Source: Pontibacter mangrovi
GTDB taxonomy: Bacteria > Bacteroidota > Bacteroidia > Cytophagales > Hymenobacteraceae
Length of the DNA stretch: 64,000 nucleotides
Direction of reading: 5' to 3'
NCBI RefSeq assembly: GCF_006385705.1
Contig: NZ_VFRQ01000003.1
Span: forward strand, 372,001-436,000
Shown: piece by piece, positions 1 through 6,820 of the stretch
Layout of the letters: every line of letters starts with the position of its first letter
Position numbering within the stretch: the first letter of the stretch is position 1
Program-made: the position numbers and the translations under genes
Notes under the pieces: model-generated
Told to the model about the DNA's origin: nothing
What the model saw: the letters and a program-made list of their open reading frames with translations, nothing else
Databases searched by the model: none

Positions 1-333
1 GCTCAGATCCAGCTCTCCCGCCGGCTTCAGGCCCCTGTTGGTGGCCTTCACGACCATGTGGGGCAGCGAGCGGAGGAACACGTACTGCGCCATCACCGGC
101 GCCAGCTGCGCGTGCAGTTGGGCAAGGTTCTCGGGCATCGGTACCGGCACCTCCTGCTGCTTTGCCAGGAAGGCGGCCAGCAGCTCCTCGTATAGCGCCG
201 CGCCCAATAGCGGCTTGATGACATCCTCCTGCACCCTTGCCAGGCGCGGGGCGAAGTACGGGCTATCCACATTTTTCTGCACATCGGTGTGGATAGCCAC
301 CTCTGCTGCCGTGATGAAGTATTTCTGTTCCAT
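1..333 (-). CDS. phage head-tail connector-like protein, partial (C-terminus beyond window)
   Basis: The reading frame starts MEQKYFITAAEVAIHTD and runs off the left edge after about 111 residues, so the C-terminus is missing. The N-terminal part (a helix, then a segment like VQEDVIKPLLGAALYEELL) resembles small Bacteroidota phage proteins of the DUF6712/connector kind that follow the portal gene; this is family resemblance only. The ATG at 331-333 overlaps the stop codon of the upstream gene (TAATG), which suggests translational coupling. Its position after the portal and a 162-residue protein fits a head-completion role. It could also be an unrelated structural protein. Confidence 0.6.
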   Translation of the reverse strand, partial: MEQKYFITAAEVAIHTDVQKNVDSPYFAPRLARVQEDVIKPLLGAALYEELLAAFLAKQQEVPVPMPENLAQLHAQLAPVMAQYVFLRSLPHMVVKATNRGLKPAGELDLS

Positions 334-821
334 TAGCTTGCTGCTGTGTCTCTGATATTGAAGTCTTCAAAGTCGGTCACGAACTTATTGCGCTCGAAGG
401 ACCATATTTTAAGCACCATGATCACCTGATCGCGGCGGAAGGAGCGCCATAGTCCGTTTACCACGGCCCCGTCTGCATTCTTGTATTTGCCATCTGCGCC
501 CCTGATCTTCCCAAACTTTCCCGTGTCGAAATAGCGGACTGTCTTAATGGACTTATTCCGGGTCTTGGGCCTTTTGCGGGATGGGATCAGGTCCAGGTTG
601 CGGGTGCCGAAGCGTATGCTGGTGGCTTTACCTGCCCGGCCGTTTTCCCTGTTCTCTGCATTGTCAGCGTAGAAATACATGAACTGACACCAGGTCTTGC
701 GGCTCCAGAAAAGAAAGTCATCCACAGCCGACAGCTCGAAGTCCTTCTTCTCGCGCATGGAGAGCTTTCGGTAGCCTTTTAGCTTCTCCTGGGTAAGTTT
801 CCTAAGCTCCCTGTTCTGCAT
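333..821 (-). CDS. hypothetical phage protein downstream of portal
   Basis: A 162-residue basic protein of no family I recognise. It has a Lys/Arg-rich N-terminus, an aromatic stretch (WCQFMYFYADNAENREN) near residue 45, and a basic middle (RPKTRNKSIKTVRYF). The start overlaps the 3' end of the portal gene by 20 bases and its stop overlaps the next start, so it belongs to a tightly packed head operon. A head-completion or tail-joining role is suggested by position only. Confidence 0.65.
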   Translation of the reverse strand: MQNRELRKLTQEKLKGYRKLSMREKKDFELSAVDDFLFWSRKTWCQFMYFYADNAENRENGRAGKATSIRFGTRNLDLIPSRKRPKTRNKSIKTVRYFDTGKFGKIRGADGKYKNADGAVVNGLWRSFRRDQVIMVLKIWSFERNKFVTDFEDFNIRDTAAS

Positions 822-2211
822 TGGCTCCTGTGGCGGTTTCCGGCCCTAACAGTGCATTGGCCTCCTTCGGAGACAGCTTGTAGAGCACCGTCAGCAGACC
901 GTACACACTTGCCCGCGACAGCTCACCGCCCTGCATCTTCTCCAGCAGCTCCACCAGCTTGTCACGGGTCTCCGAATCGAAGGTATTCTCCTCCAGCGGC
1001 TTCATGTCTACCATGGCGCGCAGCTCGTCCACGTCGGCGATATCCTGCAGCAGGCCCTCGGAGAAGGTGAACTTCACCGGCAGGTTGGTCACGATGTCCA
1101 GCGCCGGGGTGTCGGCGTCGCCCTTCAGCTCCACGCCCTGCACGTACTGCAGTAGCTCCTCAAAGCCCTCGATGATGTCCACCTGCTCGGGCCTTACCAC
1201 CGTGTTGTAGTAAAGCTCGTAGGCGGTGCGGATGGTGCCGCTGTCGCCGCCAAGCGAGGCGCCGCCCGGAAGGCCCACGATCGTAGGCGAGGGCACGCGG
1301 TTGGCGGCCAGGATCTTCTCCACAGCCAGCGAGGAGTAGGTATTGTAGATGTCGGCGTTGACAGGAGGGGAATATGGCACGATAGAGGCGGCGTCCACGC
1401 CAGCCTCCCCGAAGATCACCAGCAGGCTCTCCCCTTTAGGCCCCGTGGTTTTCTTTTTGATCGCATCCACGAATTCCTTCCTTGCCTCCGCTATGCTTTG
1501 CCCTTCTCGTGGCGGGGGGTCGTTGGGCACGTACAGCAGGTTTCGCGGGGCGAAGTTGCCCTGCACATTGCCCAGGTGGTATTCTCCCAGATCGTTCTCC
1601 AGCTGCATGTAGGCCAGCGCCGCGTCGCACTCCGGCTCGGGGAAGTAGTCGTTCGAGTCGGAAGGAGTCATGCTCACGTAGAGCTGGCGCTTCTGATTTT
1701 TTGCCGTGTCGGGGTTGAAAGCGGCAATCCACTCAGGCTTAAACTTGGCGTCCTGGCTCTTGCTCCAGTCACGGCAGAGGTAATACCCCTCGATCACGCC
1801 CTCGTCGTTCATAGGCTCCGGCGCCACCGTGGAGATACGCTGATGGTGGATCTCGGCGACGCTGTCGCCGGCATCGTTCCAAAGCACCTGCACGGCCCAT
1901 CCGTTCAAAAAGGCCTTGTCGGCGGCGATGCCCGCCAGCTGGCGGTTGGCATGCCTGCCCTCGCCGGCCATGTTGCACATAAACTCATGCAGCGGGGCGT
2001 TTTTCTCGTCATAGCTGAAGCCCTCGCCTCTCAGAAGCGCCGTCTTCGTCGCCGTGACAGAGCGCTGGGTAGGGCTGTTTTTCTTCAGCTTGATCAGGCT
2101 CGCCCAGTAGCTGTGCTTCTTGCCGTACTCCACCCAGCCCTTCTGCTTGTTGACCTTCACCTCCGGAGGCTCAGGCACACTCAGGGCTACCGATATGTAT
2201 TCTGCGTGCAT
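802..2211 (-). CDS. phage portal protein
   Basis: A 469-residue protein whose layout fits the Bacteroidota-type portal protein, which forms the ring at the capsid vertex for DNA entry and exit. Evidence includes the early region on a fresh 'effective' segment followed by IAADKAFLNGWAVQVLW, the central AYELYYNTVVRPEQVDIIEGFEELL helix typical of portal stems, and a long acidic C-terminal helical region. Length is normal for portals. It lies in the head operon (protease, capsid, tube-like proteins, portal, connector), but after the capsid gene instead of directly after the terminase, where portals usually sit. Confidence 0.8.
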   Translation of the reverse strand: MHAEYISVALSVPEPPEVKVNKQKGWVEYGKKHSYWASLIKLKKNSPTQRSVTATKTALLRGEGFSYDEKNAPLHEFMCNMAGEGRHANRQLAGIAADKAFLNGWAVQVLWNDAGDSVAEIHHQRISTVAPEPMNDEGVIEGYYLCRDWSKSQDAKFKPEWIAAFNPDTAKNQKRQLYVSMTPSDSNDYFPEPECDAALAYMQLENDLGEYHLGNVQGNFAPRNLLYVPNDPPPREGQSIAEARKEFVDAIKKKTTGPKGESLLVIFGEAGVDAASIVPYSPPVNADIYNTYSSLAVEKILAANRVPSPTIVGLPGGASLGGDSGTIRTAYELYYNTVVRPEQVDIIEGFEELLQYVQGVELKGDADTPALDIVTNLPVKFTFSEGLLQDIADVDELRAMVDMKPLEENTFDSETRDKLVELLEKMQGGELSRASVYGLLTVLYKLSPKEANALLGPETATGANAEQGA

Positions 2212-2218
2212 CGTTTGC

Positions 2219-2704
2219 TTAGTTCAAAAAGGTTAGGAATCCGGGAATGAGGCTGGCGGCCACCCGGCGTGCCGGCTCCCGCTCCAGGCCGGTAATGGCC
2301 AGGCTCATGCCCGTGTCGGAGGCGGACTTGACCGCCACCCGCAGGCCGCGCTCCTGCCCGTAGAGCCACCAGTTGCCGCTCATGTCCTGCACCAGGGCGT
2401 GTACCCTGTGGCCCGAGAGGCTACGCAGCAGCTCGCGCTTCTCCACGGAGAGCCCACCCGCTGCCAGGCTGATGGACTGAATGTAGAGGTCGCCCTGCAG
2501 GTTGGTGGTCTGCGTCTCGGCGAACGTGCTGCCCTCCTGCGCCTCCACAAAGGCGCTCAGACCCTCCTGGAAGGAAAGGCCCAGTGTGGCGATGGTGCCC
2601 AGCTCCGCCGTGGCGTAGAAGGCCTCCACGCCCGGCTGAAAAAAAGTGAGCAGGCAGGATCGAAACCCCGCCTGCCCATACTTTGTCTGGATAGCCCTTA
2701 GCAT
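2219..2704 (-). CDS. tube-like virion protein, paralogue of its upstream neighbour
   Basis: A 161-residue protein. Its second half (VQDMSGNWWLYGQERGL, a Ser/Ala stretch, then TGLEREPA) aligns by eye with the second half of the 178-residue protein encoded just upstream (VKDRRGKYFLLGEENGL, then GGSENGRP). This D-x-x-G-x-(W/F)-x-L-G-x-E-x-GL pattern recurs in Bacteroidota prophage structural proteins that I associate with tail tubes, but that link is from memory. It starts 2 bases from the upstream stop. A tail-tube, head-tail joining or decoration role are all possible. Confidence 0.65.
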   Translation of the reverse strand: MLRAIQTKYGQAGFRSCLLTFFQPGVEAFYATAELGTIATLGLSFQEGLSAFVEAQEGSTFAETQTTNLQGDLYIQSISLAAGGLSVEKRELLRSLSGHRVHALVQDMSGNWWLYGQERGLRVAVKSASDTGMSLAITGLEREPARRVAASLIPGFLTFLN

Positions 2705-2705
2705 C

Positions 2706-3242
2706 TTATGGCGTTACAAGTGCTGCCAGGGTAGCGTAGGCGGCCTCTGACACCTCGCGCGGCCTGCCGTTCTCCGAGCCGCCCACGATGATCTCGTAGC
2801 CGTTCAGATCTCCGGCGGCAGAACCCGATCCGTTGTTGTTTTGGCTTGCGATCAGGCCGTTCTCCTCACCCAGCAGGAAGTACTTGCCGCGGCGGTCCTT
2901 CACGATGTAGGTGTAGAGCTGCAGGTCCACGTCCTCCAGGGCCTTCGTCTTCTCAGCGTCGGTGCCGGCCAGCGTGAAGCCCAGCGCCTGGGCGATGTAG
3001 CGCCCGGCGCCCACCGTCAGGTTGGCAGTGTAGTTGGCCTTGTCGATCTCCGACTCCAGGATTACGGGTACTACCGTGGCGTCCAGCGTGATGGTGGAGA
3101 TCAGCTTCTCGTTGGTGGCGTCCGGCGTGTAGGAGGCCGAGCGCGTGGCGCCGTTGGCCAGGAACGTCGGGAAGGCCAGGATGGCAACGAGCCCGCCCTG
3201 GGCGTAGCCGTTCCCGCGTTTGATGTTGGTCAGCTTACCCAT
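2706..3242 (-). CDS. tube-like/major tail protein candidate
   Basis: A 178-residue protein, rich in small residues and predicted beta strands, with no cysteines. The C-terminal half carries VKDRRGKYFLLGEENGL followed by a Gly/Asn/Ser-rich loop and a GYEIIVGGSE strand, a pattern shared with the next gene downstream, so the two are likely ancient tandem duplicates. Located two genes after the major capsid gene. A tail-tube or head-associated role is inferred from position and fold style; no specific family is certain. Confidence 0.65.
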   Translation of the reverse strand: MGKLTNIKRGNGYAQGGLVAILAFPTFLANGATRSASYTPDATNEKLISTITLDATVVPVILESEIDKANYTANLTVGAGRYIAQALGFTLAGTDAEKTKALEDVDLQLYTYIVKDRRGKYFLLGEENGLIASQNNNGSGSAAGDLNGYEIIVGGSENGRPREVSEAAYATLAALVTP

Positions 3243-3245
3243 GGC

Positions 3246-3635
3246 TTACTGCTTGTTTTCGCGTTCCACAATGATCAGCTCCTCGCCCTCGGCCAGCGAC
3301 TTCTCGGCCACGGCCTTGTCGAAGTACACGCCTTTGGCGGTGAGGTAGCCCTCTTTCAGCGTCGGGAAAGAGCGCAGGGCGCGCTTCACCTCGTAGACGC
3401 GCTCATCCTCAACTTCCGCAGTTCCCTGCTCTTCCGCTGGATCCTTAGAAGGGGTCGGCGCATCAGGAGCAGCGGCTGGCTGTTCTGCAACTGGCGCAGC
3501 CTCCTGCGCAGCGGCTTCCTTTGACTGCTCCGTCACGATGGCGTTACCGTTTGGGGCAAGGGCTACTTGTTGCGTTGCCTCTACAGGAGCAGCGGCTGGC
3601 TGCTCCTGGGGCTTATTGTTCTTAGCTTTAGACAT
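3246..3635 (-). CDS. Ala/Pro/Glu-rich virion-associated protein
   Basis: A 129-residue protein in two parts. Residues 1 to about 75 are low-complexity (Ala, Pro, Gln, Glu) with a repeated EQPAAAP-type motif, probably disordered. The last 55 residues form a compact domain (VYEVKRALRSFPTLKEGYLTAKGVYF) ending in a basic-acidic tail. It lies directly between the capsid gene and the tube-like genes, a usual position for capsid decoration or head-completion proteins. The function is not known. Confidence 0.65.
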   Translation of the reverse strand: MSKAKNNKPQEQPAAAPVEATQQVALAPNGNAIVTEQSKEAAAQEAAPVAEQPAAAPDAPTPSKDPAEEQGTAEVEDERVYEVKRALRSFPTLKEGYLTAKGVYFDKAVAEKSLAEGEELIIVERENKQ

Positions 3636-3648
3636 GCTTCAGGTCTCC

Positions 3649-4626
3649 TTAGATGATGTACAATAATTTCTGCTTAGGCGTCACCACGGCAGAGTCCAGG
3701 GTGCAGACCTGCTTCATGAACATCTCCTCCCCGAAGTTATTCACCTTGCCGATCTCCAGCTTCAGCGAGTCATCCAGTAGGTCTGTGCCCAGGATAAAGT
3801 CGCCGGATGCACCGCCGCGACCCGCCAGCTTCATGTTAGAAGGAAGCGGCACGAACTCTATTTTCACACCCAGGAAAGAGAAGTTATCCCCGGCCACCGT
3901 AAAGATGTCGCGGTACTGCTGGTTGGCGTTGGCCTGCAGGATCTTCTGCTTGTCGGCATGCGGCGCGTAGATCACCAGGTCCGTCTGCTCAAACACCTCG
4001 GAAGGGATAAGGGCGAACAGGTCGCCGTATTCCGTGGCCAGGGCCTCCACTGTGTTTGCCGTGCCCGAGCCTTCGATCACCTGCTTGGAAAGGATCATGC
4101 GGGTGATTATGCCATCCACCTTGCCAACGACCTGCGCCGCGGCCCACGCCTTCTGTTTGGCCGGTATCTCGGCATCGGCTGCGATGGCGTCTTTTGATGC
4201 CTGGGTGATACCCACCCAGAACAGACGCTCGAAACTCTTGCCCAGGCGCGGGATACAGTGGCCCAGCACCGCCTGCTCGAATTCGTTGGAGGTGATGTTG
4301 GCCGCTCCCTGTTGCATGTCACGGGCAAAGCGCGAGTTGCGCAGCTCGTCCATCTTAAAGGTGGTGAAAGCCATGATCTTTACCGGGCGGATCTTGCTGT
4401 CGCCAAACTTCACTGTGTCGGTGTAGTTGGCCAGGTCCGTCTCGCGCAGGTCCTCCTTATAGTCAGAGTAAGGGATCTCGCCCTCGATCGAGGTCACGAC
4501 GATCTCATTCTTAATGTCATCCATCACGCGCACGAGGCTCTTCTCGACCGTGTTGTTGCGGTGAATTACTTCCGAGAAAATCTCCTGGGCGTGTTCACCT
4601 TCAAATACCTTTGGATTGTATTCCAT
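3649..4626 (-). CDS. major capsid protein (HK97-like)
   Basis: A 325-residue protein that probably forms the capsid shell. Support: immediate position after the protease/scaffold gene, length typical for HK97-fold capsid proteins, a long N-terminal helix-rich arm, and a C-terminal region (DLVIYAPHADKQKILQ, then an NNFGEEMFMKQVC strand) that looks like the P- and A-domain of Bacteroidota phage capsids. There is a 28-base gap upstream holding the leader. No cleavage site is obvious, although the fused scaffold in the previous gene suggests the protease removes scaffold during maturation. Confidence 0.8.
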   Translation of the reverse strand: MEYNPKVFEGEHAQEIFSEVIHRNNTVEKSLVRVMDDIKNEIVVTSIEGEIPYSDYKEDLRETDLANYTDTVKFGDSKIRPVKIMAFTTFKMDELRNSRFARDMQQGAANITSNEFEQAVLGHCIPRLGKSFERLFWVGITQASKDAIAADAEIPAKQKAWAAAQVVGKVDGIITRMILSKQVIEGSGTANTVEALATEYGDLFALIPSEVFEQTDLVIYAPHADKQKILQANANQQYRDIFTVAGDNFSFLGVKIEFVPLPSNMKLAGRGGASGDFILGTDLLDDSLKLEIGKVNNFGEEMFMKQVCTLDSAVVTPKQKLLYII

Positions 4627-4654
4627 CTTTGGCTAAAGTATAAAAGGGTTAGGG

Positions 4655-6016
4655 TTACTTTTTCTTGTTGCGGCTGCGTACCTCCGCCAGGCGCACTTGC
4701 GCAGGGGACAGCCTCTCATCGGCCGGTTCCTTGTCGCCGCCCATCTTGAGAAGCTCTGCGCCGGGTTTCTTCTTCAGCTTCACCTCCAGTTCCTGCTTCT
4801 CGGCAGAAAGCTTGGTCGCTTTGTCCTCCTCGGCCTTCAGCTTCGCCTCCAGCTCGGTGGCCTTCTGCTCGGCAGACAGCTTGGAGGCGTTGGCGTCCGA
4901 TAGCTGCTTCTCCAGCTCGGCGATGCGGGCCTGGGCCTTGCTCAGCTCCTGGTCTTCCTCCGGGGCGGCCTCTTTCAGCTTGCCCTCGGCCACCTCGATG
5001 GTGGTGCCGTCTTCCAGGGTGTAGGTGCCGTCGGCCAGCGGCTCACCGCGCTCGCCCTCTTCGCTGAGGCTGAACACTTCCTTGGTCTCGTCATCCACCT
5101 CGATGGTGGAGCCGTCTTCCAAAGTCATTGTGGCCAGTGCCATAAAGGCGGTCAGCTTGGCCATCATGCGGGCGATCAGGCCCGGCTTCTTTAAGGGTTT
5201 CTTCATTTCTGTTTGGGCTAATTTTTCAGGCTCCTGGTAGAACCACTGGTACACGCTCGTCGAGGTCTCCACCTTGAAGGTGACACCCTGCTTGGTTTTG
5301 TAGGTGCCGGACTCCAGATAGGTGTTGTCGGAGTTGAACAGCTTGTTCGTGATCGGGTCATGCACGATCACGGTACCGTCCTCCAGCTCGATGGTGGAGA
5401 GCTTCAGCGCGCTCATGCGCTGGAACCAGCCTTTTGGCTTTTTCATATCTTGGTCAGGCGTATCGGTTTTTGACAGTTGCTCTTTCACCTCCTCGTAGTC
5501 GAAGAGGCCCTCCAGCGAGAAGCCGCGCTTGTTACCCGAAAGGATCTCCTTCTCCCAGTAGTCGGCATCCTCCACCCGGTAAGAAACCATCCAGGTGCCC
5601 ACCGGAAGATCGGAAAGCCCCAGTGCCACGGCCTTGTCTTTCTCGGCATCGGAGATGAGCCAGGACTCCACCACGTAATTGCCGTCCAGGGCGAGCTCGT
5701 GCTCGTCGTTGGTGGCATGGGTGAAGTTGTTCTTATGGAACTTGTTGCGAATGCGCTCGATGGTGTCGGCGTCGAACTGGATGTAGAAGGGCTCCTCGTC
5801 CTCCGTGAGGCGGAAGATCTTTTTATCCGGGATCAGCACCGGGCCGGTCAGGATCTGCTTGTGCTTGTCCTGCGCCAGCTTCACGGACTGCGAAAGGGCC
5901 ACAAAATCAGCCTCGATGGCGGGGCGCGACACAAAGGAGATCAGGTTCACACCCGTTTTCTCGTCCGTGTCGTCGATGGAGATGGCAAATACCGGCGCCT
6001 GGCTTTTCCGCTTCAT
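4655..6016 (-). CDS. XkdF-like prohead protease fused to scaffold
   Basis: A 453-residue protein in three parts. Residues 1-185 resemble the XkdF-type phage serine protease domain: His100 in FTHATNDEH and Ser167 in RGFSLEG are the likely catalytic residues. Residues 191-255 and 271-345 are two divergent repeats, each opening with MKKP and carrying LEDGT-I-V strands. Residues 355-420 are a charged coiled coil (AQARIAELEKQL and onward), as in scaffolds. The protease would cut the scaffold from the prohead. It heads the head operon, beside a sequence element shared with another gene start (6020-6050). The two internal Met-Lys-Lys-Pro sites could be internal starts for a scaffold-only product. 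Confidence 0.8.
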   Translation of the reverse strand: MKRKSQAPVFAISIDDTDEKTGVNLISFVSRPAIEADFVALSQSVKLAQDKHKQILTGPVLIPDKKIFRLTEDEEPFYIQFDADTIERIRNKFHKNNFTHATNDEHELALDGNYVVESWLISDAEKDKAVALGLSDLPVGTWMVSYRVEDADYWEKEILSGNKRGFSLEGLFDYEEVKEQLSKTDTPDQDMKKPKGWFQRMSALKLSTIELEDGTVIVHDPITNKLFNSDNTYLESGTYKTKQGVTFKVETSTSVYQWFYQEPEKLAQTEMKKPLKKPGLIARMMAKLTAFMALATMTLEDGSTIEVDDETKEVFSLSEEGERGEPLADGTYTLEDGTTIEVAEGKLKEAAPEEDQELSKAQARIAELEKQLSDANASKLSAEQKATELEAKLKAEEDKATKLSAEKQELEVKLKKKPGAELLKMGGDKEPADERLSPAQVRLAEVRSRNKKK

Positions 6017-6019
6017 ACC

Positions 6020-6050
6020 CCACTAATGCAGAAAGCCGGAATCTTGGTGG
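6020..6050 (-). promoter_or_regulatory. conserved 31-bp element before the protease gene
   Basis: This 31-bp sequence ends 3 bases before the protease ATG and matches the one at 18027-18057 at 29 of 31 positions. Both begin CCACCAAGATTCCG on the coding strand and end CTGCATTAGTGG. The outer CCAC..GTGG arms form an imperfect inverted repeat. Sequence similarity stops at the start codon in both cases. It could be a late regulatory or translation-control site, or a relic of a duplicated gene junction: at the other copy it encodes the end of a frameshifted protein. Confidence 0.55.
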
Positions 6051-6135
6051 CTGAAGGGAAAAAATTTTTACTTTATATAGGGGATTGCGTATACTTACCC
6101 TGCTATTGTTATTAATCCTTTACCAAACCATTGCC

Positions 6136-6678
6136 ATGAAATACGCTTTTACCCTCCTGGCGCTGCTCTGCGCCCTGACCTGCTATGCCCAGAATTATGA
6201 GTACAAAGGCATTCGGAATTTTCCCGTGAATGAAAGGACCGGCAAGGTCACCTATGAAGGGGTGGTGCCCGCTGAGGGCATGAGCGCCCATCAGCTCTAC
6301 AGCGCGGCCAAAGAATGGATCGCAAGAAACTCCGATGCGCGCTACGCGATTGAAACCGAGGTGCCAGGGGAGAAGATCATAGGGAAAGGAAGCGTGGCGC
6401 AGTCTAATTTCAACGGCCATACCCACAGCTACGACTTTATACTCTCCTTCAAAGACGGACGGTATAAGTATGAGTTGACAAACTTTGTGCTGCAGTACGA
6501 CTATGGCACCCCCGCCACAAGAGGCAGCTTTGCGCTGGAAGACTACCCTAAACAAAACCTTTCCGGCAGAAGGGCACAGAAGCTTGACACGATTTACCAA
6601 GGCTTGGATCAGGATTTTAAAAGCGTAGCTGCCGTGTTTGAGGCTTTTGCCTTGGATGTAGCCGGTGATGACTGGTAA
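6136..6678 (+). CDS. DUF4468-type secreted protein, prophage cargo
   Basis: A 180-residue protein starting MKYAFTLLALLCALTCYAQ, a clear signal peptide. The mature part (GVVPAEGMSAHQLYSAAKEWI, then a GKGSVAQS strand and a long YDFILSFKDGRYKYELTNF segment) matches the DUF4468 pattern of Bacteroidota secreted proteins with a TBP-like fold. An upstream ATG at 6085 exists, but the 6136 start gives the better signal peptide. It points against the late phage genes and lies between the 31-bp element and a 134-bp inverted-repeat element, so it is probably a lysogen-expressed cargo (moron) gene. Its role in the host is not known. Confidence 0.75.
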   Translation: MKYAFTLLALLCALTCYAQNYEYKGIRNFPVNERTGKVTYEGVVPAEGMSAHQLYSAAKEWIARNSDARYAIETEVPGEKIIGKGSVAQSNFNGHTHSYDFILSFKDGRYKYELTNFVLQYDYGTPATRGSFALEDYPKQNLSGRRAQKLDTIYQGLDQDFKSVAAVFEAFALDVAGDDW

Positions 6679-6684
6679 AAATAA

Positions 6685-6818
6685 AACAGGTGCACAGGTT
6701 TACAGTATATCCTTACCTTATAATATTTATTATTGACTTATTTCTATACAGCACATATAGGAATAAGTCAATAATAAAGAAGTGTAGTAACGTACTAGAA
6801 TAAACCTGTGCACCTGTT
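6685..6818. repeat. 134-bp nested inverted-repeat element, copy A
   Basis: The ends are perfect 18-bp inverted repeats (AACAGGTGCACAGGTTTA). Inside lies a second inverted repeat with 22-base arms (TTATTATTGACTTATT plus 6 bases) around a 7-base loop, one mismatch. Copy B at 22053-22186 has exactly the same length and roughly 70% ungapped identity by hand. The element begins 6 bases after the DUF4468 gene stop and ends 2 bases before the tape-measure stop codon. There are no T-runs typical of a terminator and no target-site duplication is visible. It may be a MITE-like element, a transcript-processing or termination structure, or a protein-binding site. Confidence 0.8.
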
Positions 6819-6820
6819 CA

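Noticed and set aside
1-9. GCTCAGATC at the window start, also at 35756, considered as an attachment core
   Set aside because: It is only 9 bases long and the first copy is inside a phage coding region; the left prophage end is beyond the window.
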